Notes: generated by a model not told the origin, from the sequence alone. Positions 49,866 to 61,296 are shown, counted from the first letter of the stretch. The stretch is DNA of 64,000 bases from Semisulcospira habei (GCA_036245525.1 BTPG01000001.1:175583017-175647016); one strand, 5' to 3'. Translations and numbers: made by a program.

Positions 49866-50511
49866 TTAATTACTCAGTCCTAACCCTACTTCCACGGACG
49901 AGAAAATAAAATCCCTTGGCCCGCTTACACTGAAGGAACAACTCAAATTTAACAAATGCGTCCTCATGCACAAAATATTTCATTATCAAGCCCCGGAATA
50001 TCTGCGCATGATATTTAACTTCAGCCCTCGGCATCAACTACATACGAGGAATGACTTCCTTCACTTACCCCGCCCACGGATAGATCTCTACAAGTCAAGC
50101 CTTCTATTTTCTGGTAGTTCTGTCTGGAACTCATTGCCATTAAACATTAAATCATTTTCCGATAAAACCCATTTTAAACGTGCATTGCACACTCACTTCC
50201 AATCAGCGTGACTTCACAGTTTGCCATATAAGAATAATACTGCTGATAACACGTAAACATCAAATATTTTTCTCTTTCTCCTTAGTACATTTGCTAACTG
50301 ATCGTCTATTGTCTTGTCGGTGTCTCTATACGCTATTGATGCTGCTGATTCTATGACACTGTCTTAGATGAGTATAATATTAATGCTGTGCACGCATTCG
50401 TTCTCTTGCTTTTTGCATCGGAGGCAATTTAAATTCTCCATTGTAATTTTTTTCCTCCTTTGGATGATTCCCTTATTGTGTTTTTTCCCCCCGTAGTTTT
50501 GCTTCCTCATC

Positions 50512-50552
<41 letters not shown>

Positions 50553-50660
50553 GTTATTTGCATGCTATGTTTCTTTTCCTGGTGTGTTCTCTTTTGCTTA
50601 CAGGACAGCTTGTAAGACAGGCATTGAGTTGCCCAATGGCTTTATTCTGAATAAAAAAAG
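49866..50660 (+). mobile_element. 3' end of a non-LTR retrotransposon
   Basis: The frame through 49966-50211 encodes MHKIFHYQAPEYLRMIF, GSSVWNSLPLNIKSF and KTHFKRALHTHF, typical of the far C-terminus of LINE RT proteins (NS.W NSLP, FK..LK.HL). A 3'UTR follows, with an (ATT)n tract and the end GAATAAAAAAAGATTC, directly adjoining a (CT)n array. Confidence 0.75.
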
Positions 50661-50668
50661 ATTCAAAG

Positions 50669-50671
<3 letters not shown>

Positions 50672-50744
<73 letters not shown>

Positions 50745-50815
50745 TCTCCTTCCCTCCCTCCCCACCCTCCCTCCCTCCCTCCCTCCCTCTCTCTCTCTCT
50801 CTCTCCCTCTCTCTC
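50672..50815. repeat. (CT)n and (CCCT)n
   Basis: Pure CT to 50740, then CCCT/CCTT units, then CT again. Follows a retroelement 3' end. Confidence 0.94.
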
Positions 50816-51169
50816 TTATCCTCCCGCTACATGAAATAAACCATTCGTGCTCTATTTGACTGCTGAAGCTCGCAGTGTATCCGTCGAACTGAGCACGAGT
50901 GATTTCTTTTGCTTAACGGAACTTAATGTAATTATACAGCGACTTTTTGAGCGGTTTATAGACTCAGAATGGTCACATTCTTTTCTCTTCGAGGTGGCGC
51001 GGTGCCACAGTTGGGTCGCGCTTATTTTACCCCGTCTCAGTGGCTGATCGTTGTGTTGCCTTGCAACGAAACAGTCAAAAATTTTGCGGACACCGCACAA
51101 CCCGTATCACCCAAGTGGGCTGAGACAGCCTTGCAACAAGACGTGGTCGGGAAAAGCTTGCGAGTTGTA

Positions 51170-51370
51170 TAAAACACTTAGCACACTCAGGCCTGACACA
51201 AGTCGTGGATCGACCGTGCTACTTCAAGCTGACGGGAGGTGCCACAAACGCGTGGTGTTAGTAGGCCGGTAGGCGCCACGCTATTCTGGCACCACCCATG
51301 AACTACAATGGTCGATCTGCCAGTGTCCTGCCAAATTCGGTTATATGTCTTCAGGATCTCACACTGCATG
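51170..51370. mobile_element. Degenerate family-1 hairpin MITE
   Basis: Arms are still recognisable (right arm GCCACGCTATTCTGGCACC), but the left arm carries an insertion and substitutions. Confidence 0.6.
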
Positions 51371-51426
51371 CTGTTTGTTTTCTCAGTCTGCTGAAGTTAT
51401 ATAACTTCTCGATACTCAATAAACAC

Positions 51427-51641
51427 TTAACCCTTTTGCTGCCGAAGATAACTGAATAATACCCAACTGCAAGACGTGTAGATCCTCATGAGTCCCCGCA
51501 GTTGCGGGGACGCATGAGGATCTATGCCTCTTCACGACACCACCTTATCTACATGTTCCCTGGGCGGTTGTGGATCTCTGACGTTGAAGTTACAATGATT
51601 TCAAAAACACGATCTGCGTCCATAGCAAGTGAAGGGGTTAA
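51427..51641. mobile_element. Family-3 TTAA hairpin MITE
   Basis: TTAACCCTTTTGCTGCCGAAG left, AAGTGAAGGGGTTAA right; the right TTAA is also the left TTAA of the family-2 element at 51638. Confidence 0.88.
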
Positions 51642-51804
51642 CCCACTAAACCCAAACGCAACACAGCCGTAGATGGATCGACCATGATAATTCAAGGGTA
51701 ATACCAGATTAGCTTGGCGCCTGATCTGCCACTACCCTTAAATTATCATGATCGATCTATTTCCTGCAACATGTATACAGTCGTTAGGTGACACCTTCAG
51801 TTAA
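51638..51804. mobile_element. Family-2 MITE sharing its left TTAA with a family-3 MITE
   Basis: Starts at the TTAA that closes the preceding family-3 element and ends at TTAA 51801-51804. Hairpin core with a deleted loop (GGCGCCTGATCTGCC). Confidence 0.82.
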
Positions 51805-52657
51805 TATGCTTGTCAATGTGACATATAATGTGACAGATAAAGGCATCCAACCTGGTATGTCTCTCGTTGCTCACAGACGGTTGGAAGACACAACGCAGAC
51901 GGTACATAATCCAGCTGTGTTTGACGAGACGTTCCAGTTATCCCCACGACATGTATGCTGTATTAAAATCCCCTGTTCATGATACTGCGCACAACTGAAC
52001 ATAATGTCGGACAGTACAGATAACGGCACGACACTGGGCGACACAAACGTTATCTGACACACGTCTCGGTGAGGCTATCGCTATTGTGCCTAGCCTAATT
52101 TACATACGGTGCGAACCGCGATAAAATACAAACAATGTTCGAATTCACCTTCCTCGTCTAACGGCATTGCGATAGATGTGCCGCACCACCTCAAGGGCAG
52201 TGGCTGATTACAGAGGGGGCGAGGGGTGGAGGAGGGGGGGGGGGGCGGAGTGGCGGGGGGAGTGGGGGGGGGGGGGGTATCCATTCAATGGTGATGTGTT
52301 ATTGGCTTTTTTGGTTATCGTGATTCGGGATTGCAATATTTTCATCTTCGTTATCCCAGAATATGTTCGTCGTGGAACATACAAGTCAAAATAAGCTCTT
52401 CGTGCTCAGTGAAAACGTTCTGAAACGTGAGAAGTCCGTTGCCGCACTGTAAATTCTATTGAAAGACGATACCCTCCCCCCCCCCCCCTCCACTCCAGCG
52501 AACTCCTTCGATCCACCGTCAACATTCTCGTCTAGCTCAGCCCCCCACCCCCCACCACCACCCCCACCCCCAACCTCGCCCCCTTCGAGTTTAGGGGCCT
52601 ACGTTAGTTTCCTTCTGATGACTATGTACGCGTACACACAAGACAAGTAAATGCCAA

Positions 52658-52746
52658 CCCAATGCGCAAGAGGCCATCGGGCCAAAGTCAGCCGCCGTTG
52701 GTCCGCCCACGGCCGTACGAGGGCCCGATGGCGTTTGCACACTGGG
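52658..52746. repeat. Palindrome (CCCAATGCGCA type)
   Basis: CCCAATGCGCAAGAGGCCATCGGGCC-type left arm; GGGCCCGATGGCGTTTGC right arm. Same family as 63883-63990. Confidence 0.78.
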
Positions 52747-52749
52747 AAT

Positions 52750-53178
52750 AAGACTTTCCAACTGACAGATTACCTATAAAAGCAACAAGAGAGCCGCCAT
52801 TCTATGCGCAAGATCGTGATATACAATCAAAAGTTTAGGACCTAAGCTTGAAAAGCAACTATACCTGCAGTCACATAATTATCAAGAGTAGGATCTTTGA
52901 CACTGAATGTACAATAATTTCACATTCTGCGCCCACGTCACTGGCAGTGCAAGAGAGACGCAAGGTTTTAATGAGAACATACATGCTTGCTTGTGTTCAG
53001 CGTATTTATGCAGCAGGAGTTAGAAACGAAAATACACTGAGGCAATAAGCTTTCATTGGCGTTTACAGCAATCAGACGTCCACGTAAGTTTCTGATAGTA
53101 ATTTGCCCCACAACTGTGCAACGTAGTTGTTAGTTAATGACGCTAAATACGGTTTATAATCAGTGTACGTGCTCTTTA
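52750..53178. other. No feature seen
   Basis: Contains a possible family-3 scrap (GCGCCCACGTCACTGGCAGTG at 52930); otherwise unique. Confidence 0.45.
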
Positions 53179-53251
53179 ACGAACGAACGAACGAACGAAC
53201 GAAAGAACGAGTGAATGAATGAATGAATCAATCAATCAATCAATCAATCAA
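53179..53251. repeat. (AACG)n, (GAAT)n, (CAAT)n
   Basis: Three tetranucleotide arrays in series that differ by single steps. Confidence 0.88.
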
Positions 53252-53284
53252 CACTGACTTAAACTATCGTAGTTACTTTTATAG

Positions 53285-53308
53285 TGTATCAGGATGAAAA
53301 GGGTTAAG
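53285..53308. mobile_element. Family-4 right-end remnant
   Basis: GTATCAGGATGAAAAGGGTTAA, the conserved right end only. Confidence 0.5.
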
Positions 53309-53805
53309 GAGTGTGCTGACAACCAGCTAGGACAAGTACGCTTCTGAATAACCAGAAAAGAAAACAGTGCATTTTTCTCTCTGTTATTCGGAAGCGTGTT
53401 TCTTGGCGTTGCTGGGTTAGCTTATCGCATGTATTGCTCGGCTGCAGTGCGCTCCTTTGAACAGAGTTTACAATTTTAGAAATAAACACACCTAATGAAG
53501 TTAACCTCGGAACATACATTTACCATACACCTTGTGTATCTACTATACACGATAGGACAGCTAGGTGACTTGTAACAGTAAGGTGCTAGTTACGGAAGTC
53601 ATGCGATGTTCTTACCTTTGCGAGGTTGAAACAAGTGGTGACCCCAACTGCTGCCGCCTGTACTGGCCTTCTTCCTGGTTGTGCGATACGGACCTTGTAC
53701 ACGTCATTTAACTGGCATTGCGCCTTATCTCACAGCCATATAAGCCCGTTTAACCCATTTACCCCACGGCCGCACTTCCCCGCACTAAGGAAATGTTACG
53801 ACTAT

Positions 53806-56004
53806 AAACAGAACAGAACAGAACAATATTTATTGTCGAGGGGCCCATTGGGGCCAAAGGACACAGAGGGAGCGGACTTAACTATCATGTACACTACTTT
53901 TTATCATTCTTTTAGCTCGTTCAGTCCACATGAAATTTTGCACTTCTCCAAGTCAGTTCATCGTTCATCGCGCGGCGTCTGTGTTCGTGCAGTCCCGTCC
54001 GTACTATTCCCGGCTGTGAGCGCCGGTAAATTTCGTGTGGTCCGTGGCTCCGTCCGGTCTTGTAGTCTCCAACGGTCCGGGGCGTGAAAAAAGAGAGAGG
54101 GGAATACGCAGTATCAATGCTGTTTGGTCGTTACGTTTCTCTCCCTTACGGAGAAGCAATCGAATACAAACTTTGCTAGAGTGCATTGTGCATCCTTTCT
54201 TACTAGTAGTTGGCTTGGCTTATGGCAGTCTGTACTTGTAACTAGCTGGGTTCTGAGCTGATTATATAAACTACAATCATTTAGCATGTGAATTTCGTCC
54301 TCTACTACTCCGCACGCGCGACATAGTCTAATTTCCCGGGGTGTGTTTGTATACCTGCCTCTTTCTACTTCTAACATGTGGGCACTTACTCGCAACTTTG
54401 TTAGGGCTTGTTTGTGTTCTCGTATTTTTGTGTAAATAAGATAGCTTTGTATTCCGTATTTATCAATTGCTTTGTTATAGAATGTCAGTCTAGATGTGTT
54501 GTTCCGCTTAATTTTGTTCCAGTATCTAATGTACTGCTCTTCTAGTTTTCTATAGAGGGCTGTTTTAAGTGAAGTTCCCCTGAATGTACACTGGTTATCC
54601 CACACGTGGCGAAAGCCCAGTGAGCAAAGAATTTGTCTTGTAAAAGCAACCCACGGGGCGGTGGTCTCGAGCTGTTCGTGATACGCTTGTTTGAGGTAGG
54701 AGGTGCTGTCAGAGTTTAGCATGTGAAGCCAAAAACCTATCACTTGGACCGATACTCTGATGCTCACGGGGAACTGTCCGATCTCAGCTAGGGCCGAAAT
54801 ATTCATAGCTTTTTTGTGGATGCCTAAGATGGACTTAGCAAATTTCAGTTGGATGCACTCGTGAGGAATTTGTCCCTTCATGCAGTAATCGAAGAGGTCA
54901 CTATCCATATTATTTGCCTTTAGTGTGAAAGGGAACCATACTTCTGATGCATATGTTGCGACAGGGACCACTAGAGAGTCAAACAGTTGCATTATTGTTT
55001 TAGTATAGAGGTTTTGTTTGTATAATGAGCGTTTAAGGGTATGAGCGGCTTTGCTGGCTTGTCTACCAAGGTGGTCTTGTGCTGATGTAAAGCTACCTGT
55101 GTTATTGAACATTACCCCTAGGTACTTGTATGTATCCACTGTTTTTATTAAATCGTTTCCATACCTAAATACGGTCGGTACCTTTGGTGCTGTCCGTGCG
55201 AACACGATTATCTTTGTTTTGTTTTTATTGACCGTCAGGTCCCAGTCTTCACAGTATTTATGTAGTTTATTTAATTTGTTCTGGAGGCCAGCTTTTGTAG
55301 TGGACAGAACCGCTAGATCGTCTGCGTACAGTAAGCATGGTAATTCCGTACCTGTCGTATTGTTAACGGTTGGGGAGTCTTCATCCTTTAAGCAATTTGG
55401 GAGGTCGTTGATGAAAATATTGAACAGAGTAGGGCTTAGATTATTTCCTTGTTGCACCCCCTTTTTTAAATATATGTCTTGTGTGTACCCGCCGAGTACT
55501 TTCGTGCACACAGTTGACTGACTATACATGTTTCTGATGACGTTGTAGCCGATGCCAATGCTTAGGTCTAAGAGTTTTCATAACATAGCGTTATGCCACA
55601 CGCTGTCGAAAGCTTTTTGCATATCCACAAAGCAGCAGTATTGTCTGCCGTTTGGAGACTTTAGATATTTATCGACTATGTGCTTGAGCACGAATATTTG
55701 GTCTGTGGTCCTTTGCGTTTTTCTGAATCCCGCCTGTTCTGGGGCGTAAAGTTTGTTTTGTTCGAGGTAGTTGACTATTCTCTCGTTGATGACCTGGCAA
55801 AACAGCTTACTGAGTGCGCTTGTGAGAGTTATGCCTCGGTAGTTATTTGGGTCAGTTGCGTCTCCGCCTTTATGTAGTGGGATACTGACACCTGTTTTCC
55901 ACGAGGGCGGGTAGTGCCCCGAGGTTAGGATAGCGTTGAAGCAAGCTCTCAAGCTGTTGATAGTGTAGGGCAGGCTGGTCTTTATCATTTCGTTGGAGAT
56001 GTGC
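53806..56004 (-). mobile_element. 5'-truncated LINE inserted in a family-2 MITE
   Basis: The minus frame runs from 55988 to 54114 with a single in-frame TGA at 55578-55580. RT motifs: NNYRGITLTSALSKLF, EQAGFRKTQRT, FVDMQKAFDSVWH, GVQQGNNLSPTLFNIFIND, CLLYADDLAVLS, then a C-rich RLCRACGVVEDEIHML finger-like end. The 3' tail is (TTCTG)n. The two halves of a family-2 MITE lie on either side (53750 and 56157). Clade not assigned. Confidence 0.88.
54114..55988 (-). pseudogene. Reverse transcriptase, one in-frame stop
   Basis: About 620 codons of RT and C-terminal region with only one nonsense codon just after the VWHNAML motif. The YADD catalytic box is intact. The N-terminal endonuclease is absent because of 5' truncation at the MITE junction. 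Confidence 0.85.
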
Positions 56005-56300
56005 TAGTTGCAGAAGATGGATTGACCATGATGATTCAAGAGTAGTGCCAGATTAGCTTGGCGCCTTCAGGCGCCAAGTTAATATGGCACTACCCTTGAA
56101 TCATCATGGTCAATCGAGCTATCTCCTGCTGTAGGGCGTCGGGGCTGAATGGGTTAACGCTTTGGCTGTCGGTCGTCCAAAATCAGTGTTCAGACCGTAC
56201 TCCATAGGTTTATAGCTGTCTGTGCCCTCCCCCTCCCCCCGCCCCCCACACCCACCCCATTACCCGCCTATGAACGTGAAACCTCGAACTAACACCAAGG

Positions 56301-56372
56301 CTGTCGGTAGCGCTTTTTTGTCGAGGTGACTCCTGCAGGAATCACCTCGACGAAATACGCTACCGACAACCA
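56301..56372. mobile_element. Family-5 hairpin
   Basis: AAGGCTGTCGGTAGCGC ... GCTACCGACAACC with tip ACTCCTGCAGGAAT; flanking TTAA lost. Confidence 0.78.
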
Positions 56373-56508
56373 CGTAGACGATAATATACTGAGTTTATAA
56401 ATAGAAGCATGTCAGTCGCGTTCCGATTCAACACGATACACGAGTAGTCCGGACAAATACCATTTATGTAATTTGCACCTCTTGTCTCAACAGCGGTCTA
56501 CTTCTAAC

Positions 56509-56741
56509 CCCAACACTGCCAGTGCACGCCGACTGTGTTTCCGGCGAAATTTGTGTTACCTCAACGCCAAAGAACCCCAGGCATTCAAGGAACACGGACA
56601 CTAAGTGGTGTCAGCAAGAGACATAGACCATCATGGGCCCCCGCAACTGCGGTAAGTTAGTGCAACTGCGGGGGCCCATGATGATCTATGTCTCTTGCAG
56701 TTGGTTCGTGTTCGTTTTTCCTTCGGCAGTGAACGGGTTGT
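56509..56741. mobile_element. Family-3 hairpin MITE with duplicated tip
   Basis: CTAACCCCAACACTGCCAG left, GGCAGTGAACGGGTTG right. Hairpin tip reads GCAACTGCGG-TAAGTTAGT-GCAACTGCGG, a short tip duplication. Confidence 0.82.
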
Positions 56742-56759
56742 GACAACACTGCCCTTGGT

Positions 56760-56975
56760 TATTTCGGGGTTTAACGTCTGCGGCAGAAAAGTGATAATGG
56801 ACGGCCCTGACGGGCGGGTTATGGAGTACAGGGAAATCTATCGCCTATGGAGTACGACCTGAACACTGATCAATTCAGGCGCACTGCAACTGTGCCACTT
56901 TGATTTACCAGGACCTTTCAACGGACATGCTATTGAACAAGCCCGTCTTTTCCCTCTTGGATTGCGAGTCCAGCT
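56760..56975. repeat. SINE-like repeat (GACGGGCGGGTTATG type), copy 1
   Basis: TCGGGGTTTAACGTC ... GGCCCTGACGGGCGGGTTATGG ... TTTGATTTACCAGGACC ... AACAAGCCCGTC. Shared with 60829-61090. Confidence 0.75.
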
Positions 56976-57320
56976 GCACTGTCCTTGTCTGGCGGCAACG
57001 TAACATGGCAACAGACTGTTCGAGCGGATGTGTTTCAGAGTGATCAAGAAAATCTACATACAACCTGTCATAGACTACTGATATTCGGTAACATGTCGAT
57101 TGTGCCTCACATTTAACCATAACTATCGGTCCACAAAGGTTAACCCCTTGGCAACCAGTGTATGGCAGTGGATGGGAATGATGTCTCCGAAACCACGGCG
57201 GATCAGTGCAGTGCAGATCAACCAAACTGAGCTACAAGAAATAGGTCAGCAGGACGCTCAGATCCACATGAGCACTGGGCATCTTCGTACGTCAGTCGCT
57301 CTGCTCCAGGAGTCTAGGGG

Positions 57321-57412
57321 TTAACTCTTTCGTTGTCAGTAGCGCTTTTTGTCGACGTGATTCCTGAAATAATCACCTCTGCAAAAAGCGCTAGCGACAG
57401 CCAAATGGGTGA
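57321..57412. mobile_element. Family-5 TTAA hairpin MITE
   Basis: TTAACTCTTTCGTTGTCAG ... GCGACAGCCAAATGGG, mutated at the right end. Confidence 0.78.
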
Positions 57413-57774
57413 AATAGGCTATGGCTGTGCGATAAGACGAAATGCCCTTTAAAATAGGGTTAAAATAGCTAATAGCCCCCACCCATCTCCTTTCCAAGCC
57501 GCTCCCAGCGCCATAGCAGTGTGCCTACATTTTCTCCTAGAAAAAAAAATGAAAACTGGTGATGATAATGCCCCTTTAAATCCACCCGTGCAAGATAATT
57601 TAGGGCGGACCGCCACAGACAACACGTCACGCCTATCTATATTACGAAACTGGTCCGAGAATACAACGAAAAGTGCAATTGACGTGTCGAAGTAGCGACA
57701 TGGGCGCTGTTCTCTGCCACAGTGTCCGGTTTCCAGTCTACATTTCAGCGAGCATTTTAACACTACAGCTGGGG

Positions 57775-57845
57775 TTGTGTCGACCATGACAGCTCAAAGG
57801 TAGTTTCAGTTTATCTAGACGCCCAGCTAGGAAGGTGCCAATTAA
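57775..57845. mobile_element. Hairpin MITE remnant
   Basis: GTCGACCATGACAGCTC start of a family-1/2 core, strongly mutated. It ends at the TTAA of the next element. Confidence 0.5.
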
Positions 57846-58055
57846 CCCATTTACTGTCGGCTGGACGCAAACTGCGTATTTCTCGAAATCATTGTTTAAC
57901 GACAGAGATCTGCAGCCGGCAAAGGAATGATGATACGAAGTGGTTTCAGCAAGACGTATAGATCCTCCTGAACCTCGCAACTGCGGGGACTTATGAGGAT
58001 CTATGCCTCTTGCGGTAGGATTTCATTCTAGTTGTCTCGGCAGCGAAGGGGTTAA
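57842..58055. mobile_element. Family-3 TTAA hairpin MITE (reverse)
   Basis: TTAACCCATTTACTGTCGG left, GGCAGCGAAGGGGTTAA right, hairpin with AAGACGTATAGATCCTC arms. Confidence 0.88.
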
Positions 58056-58734
58056 AGCTAATTATATTCATCATTTTTTTTATTTTCATTTATTTTTTAT
58101 TTATTTTTTTTTTAACCCCAGGAGATCAACACGCAGGGAGCTACCATTTAAAGTAGCATTACGCATAAATCTGAAGACACATTTCAGCACCATTTGTGTT
58201 TGTTATGCCTTGTCGATACGCTTTAACAGCAGTTTGGTCACGCAGCAAAAGCACACGCGTAATCGCACTTATTCATTTTGCGTTGCCGCTTGCGTGTCAA
58301 TCTATTTTTAGCTGTTTCTCGGAATGAAAGCGTTTTATTTCTAGAACGGAGTGGAATCATTGTCAGATTACTTGATATAAAGACGACGTGCGCTGAACTG
58401 GATTGTCCTGTGTCTAAAATGAACCATCACTAGACCTGTGTGTACCGTTTCGTAACCATCTGTTACAGAAGTGTATTTTTGAACAGTTACGCCGGGGCGG
58501 TTGTGGGCCTTAACGGTTGATACTCTTGCAGCTTGCACAGAATATTGAAAGGATACTATCACGCACAGAATTTTGAGAGGATATCATATCATTTACGGAT
58601 GTAAGGTTCAAAGTCACAGACCAACCTCACTGTGCGGAACTCGATTACAGGGGTGAATGAATCAGCTTTTCAGTGCGCATGATCAGACAGAAAGGAACAA
58701 TGGCGTTAAATTGTTCACATACTTTTACATCCTG

Positions 58735-59085
58735 TTAACACTGTTGTTGCCGAGGGAAGGAGAGCCTGATCCAGCTGCGAGAGGCATAGATCCTCATGAA
58801 TCCCCACAGAGCGGGGGCTCATGAGGATCTATGCCTCTTGCTGACACCATTTTGTATCCGCGTTCTTTGGACGGCGGGGGGCTCTTTGGAACCACGTCGA
58901 GAAAGATTTCAGAAACGCGATATAGGATCAGGGCCAGGGATTCCCAGTCGTCAAAGGAACATGGATACAAAGTGGTTTCAGCTTGAGGCATTGATCTTCA
59001 TGAGCCCCCGCAACTGTGGGGGCTCATGAGGATCTATGCCTCTTGCAAGTTTGGTGTTGTTCAGTTTCTCTCACTGGGGAAGGGC
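58735..59085. mobile_element. Two family-3 MITEs fused head to head
   Basis: TTAACACTGTTGTTGCCGAGG opens one copy with a full hairpin (58780-58852). After TCAGGGCCAGGGATTC a second copy in reverse orientation carries its own full hairpin (58983-59046). The right TTAA is lost. Confidence 0.82.
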
Positions 59086-59217
59086 AGGACATAAAAGGGG
59101 GTAAAAGGTAGAAATTAACCTCCGCAGTCAGCAACTGTCTCGTCTGGAGATTACATTACAGTGCAGAAGGCGTCTTCATCTGTACACATCGCTCGAAGGT
59201 CGTGTCAGAGAATAGGC

Positions 59218-59256
59218 GCTGCAAGCTATTTTAGCACTGCCCCCGAATTATCATGG
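59218..59256. mobile_element. Hairpin MITE arm remnant
   Basis: GCTGCAAGCTATTTTAGCAC then GAATTATCATGGT: right arm of a family-1/2 element only. The surrounding 59100-59361 shows nothing else. Confidence 0.5.
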
Positions 59257-59361
59257 TGCGCAGGTCGACGTCGGTCCAAGGCCAGATCTTTTGCTTCCCG
59301 GCATCTATTGCTGGGTTTTTGTTGAGGTAACATGACCGTCGCAGTGTATCTGCTATCTTCG

Positions 59362-60463
59362 TTAACCCATTACATCCTAAGGCTGATTTTTTTAAACGTT
59401 GTTTGTTGTCATATGAAGGCTACATTACAGATTGCAGGATAGATCAACCATTTTAGTTCAAGGGTGGTGCCAGAAGGGCTTGGCGCCTCAGGCTGTGCCA
59501 GAAGAGCTTGGCGCCTCAGGCTGTGCCAGAAGAGCTTGGCGCCTCACTCTGTGCCAGAAGAGCTTGGCGCCTCAGGCTGTGCCAGAAGAGCTTGGCGCCT
59601 CACTCTGTGCCAGAAGAGCTTGGCGCCTCAGGCTGTGCCAGAAGAGCTTGGCGCCTCACTCTGTGCCAGAAGAGCTTGGCGCCTCAGGCTGTGCCAGAAG
59701 AGCTTGGCGCCTCACTCTGTGCCAGAAGAGCGCTTGGCGCCTCAGGCTATGCCAGAAGAGCTTGGCGCCTCACTCTGTGCCAGAAGAGCTTGGCGCCTCA
59801 GGCTGTGCCAGAAGAGCTTGGCGCCTCACTCTGTGCCAGAAGAGCTTGGCGCCTCACTCTGTGCCAGAAGAGCTTGGCGCCTCAGGCTGTGCCAGAAGAG
59901 CTTGGCGCCTCACTCTGTGCCAGAAGAGCTTGGCGCCTCAGGCTGTGCCAGAAGAGCTTGGCGCCTCACTCTGTGCCAGAAGAGCTTGGCGCCTCAGGCT
60001 GTGCCAGAAGAGCTTGGCGCCTCACTCTGTGCCAGAAGAGCTTGGCGCCTCAGGCTGTGCCAGAAGAGCTTGGCGCCTCACTCTGTGCCAGAAGAGCGCT
60101 TGGCGCCTCAGGCTGTGCCAGAAGAGCTTGGCGCCTCACTCTGTGCCAGAAGAGCTTGGCGCCTCAGGCTGTGCCAGAAGAGCTTGGCGCCTCACTCTGT
60201 GCCAGAAGAGCTTGGCGCCTCACTCTGTGCCAGAAGAGCTTGGCGCCTCAGGCTGTGCCAGAAGAGCTTGGCGCCTTACTCTGTGCCAGAAGAGCTTGGC
60301 GCCTCACTCTGTGCCAGAAGAGCTTGGCGCCTCAGGCTGTGCCAGAAGAGCTTGGCGCCTCAGGCTGTGCCAGAAGACGGCTTGGCGCCTGTTCTGGCAA
60401 CACCCTTGAACTATCATAGTCAATTTTATTTCAAGCAACGTGTATCAGGATGAAATGGGTTAA
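59362..60463. mobile_element. Family-4 TTAA hairpin MITE with minisatellite expansion
   Basis: TTAACCCATTACATCC left, AGGATGAAATGGGTTAA right. In place of one central hairpin arm there are about 33 tandem copies of a 28-bp piece of that arm (59466-60380). The outer arm starts are intact (TTTAGTTCAAGGGTGG and AACACCCTTGAACTATC). Confidence 0.88.
59466..60380 (+). repeat. 28-bp minisatellite derived from the MITE hairpin arm
   Basis: Unit GTGCCAGAAGAGCTTGGC plus GCCTCAGGCT or GCCTCACTCT. The two variants mostly alternate. A 30-bp variant with an extra GC (AGAGCGCTTGG) occurs at about 59731 and 60097, 366 bp apart (13 units plus 2), and both are followed by the same variant order, which indicates a larger duplicated block. 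Because 28 is not a multiple of 3, all three forward frames are open for about 300 codons; these are not genes. Confidence 0.95.
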
Positions 60464-60484
60464 GTAAGCACCAAACATAGGGGC

Positions 60485-60540
60485 CGACACAAAATGATGT
60501 CAGCAAGAGGCACAGATCTAGGTCACTTGCCGTTGGGTCG
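60485..60540. mobile_element. Family-3 remnant
   Basis: CAGCAAGAGGCACAGATC, then TTGCCGTTGGGTCGTG; hairpin deleted. Confidence 0.55.
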
Positions 60541-60828
60541 TGTTTACCTCGTAGTCCTGCCAAACGGCCATGTAAAAGTAGTCAATATTCCTTTCACATT
60601 TTGTCATTCAGGTGTATTCATCCATCAGACATTGTCACGTGCACGGCGGTATATTAACAAGCATCATCGTAATCATCGCAGGCAGTCAGAATACACCCAG
60701 TCTCACATGCGCATGTACGCATCACATGGCTTCCCAAGGGGGGAAATCGCCATGTGATCGGAACGTGATATTTTACAGTTGTGTTGTGTCCCTTGAATCA
60801 CGGGAGTGGTTGGTTGGTTGGTTGGTTA

Positions 60829-61090
60829 GTTCGGGGTTTAAAACGTCCACGGAACCAAGTGATAAAGGACAGCCCTGACGGGCGGGTTATGGGAAATCTA
60901 CTGCTTATGAAGTACGACATGAACACTGATCAAGTCGGCCGCACTGCAACTGCGCTACTTTGATTTACCAGGACCTTTCAGGGGACACTTGTTATGGAAC
61001 AAGCCCGTCCGTTTCTCACTGGATTTAGTCCAGGTACCCGGCCAGGCCGGGGACTCGAACCTACGACCCGGCAATTCCCTTCCATTCACA
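60829..61090. repeat. SINE-like repeat (GACGGGCGGGTTATG type), copy 2
   Basis: Same blocks as 56760-56975, preceded by (GGTT)n; extends into GGGGACTCGAACCTACGACC, which on the minus strand looks like a tRNA B-box. Probably tRNA-derived, transcribed leftwards. Confidence 0.7.
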
Positions 61091-61296
61091 CCGACGTGTG
61101 GATTCATTACAACTTTATCACATGCTAGTTCAGGGGCCAAACTAGGGGAGAGGGGGTTCCACTGATGCATCCACCCCCAACTCCCTGTGCCCCACCCCCT
61201 GCCGGGTCTCCTCCCCCCTTTACCCCACCCCCATCCCCCACCCCCCACCCCCACCTTACACACACACACACACACACACACACCCAGGCAAAAAAA

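Larger units (their letters stand above)
53750..56157. mobile_element. Family-2 MITE split by a LINE
   Basis: Left piece from TTAA 53750-53753 (TTAACCCATTTACCCCAC) to about 53805; right piece from about 56005 (GTTGCAGAAGATGG, full hairpin) to TTAA 56154-56157. The left piece is diverged, so pairing of the two halves is likely but not certain. Confidence 0.65.

Noticed and set aside
59466..60380. CRISPR-like array (28-bp repeated units)
   Set aside because: There are no unique spacers; units are directly adjacent, the genome is eukaryotic, and the unit is part of a MITE arm.
59432..60453. Three overlapping plus-strand ORFs of more than 300 codons (repeats of LCQKSLAPHS and related)
   Set aside because: All three frames are open only because a stop-free 28-bp unit is repeated and 28 is not divisible by 3. 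The sequence is MITE-derived.
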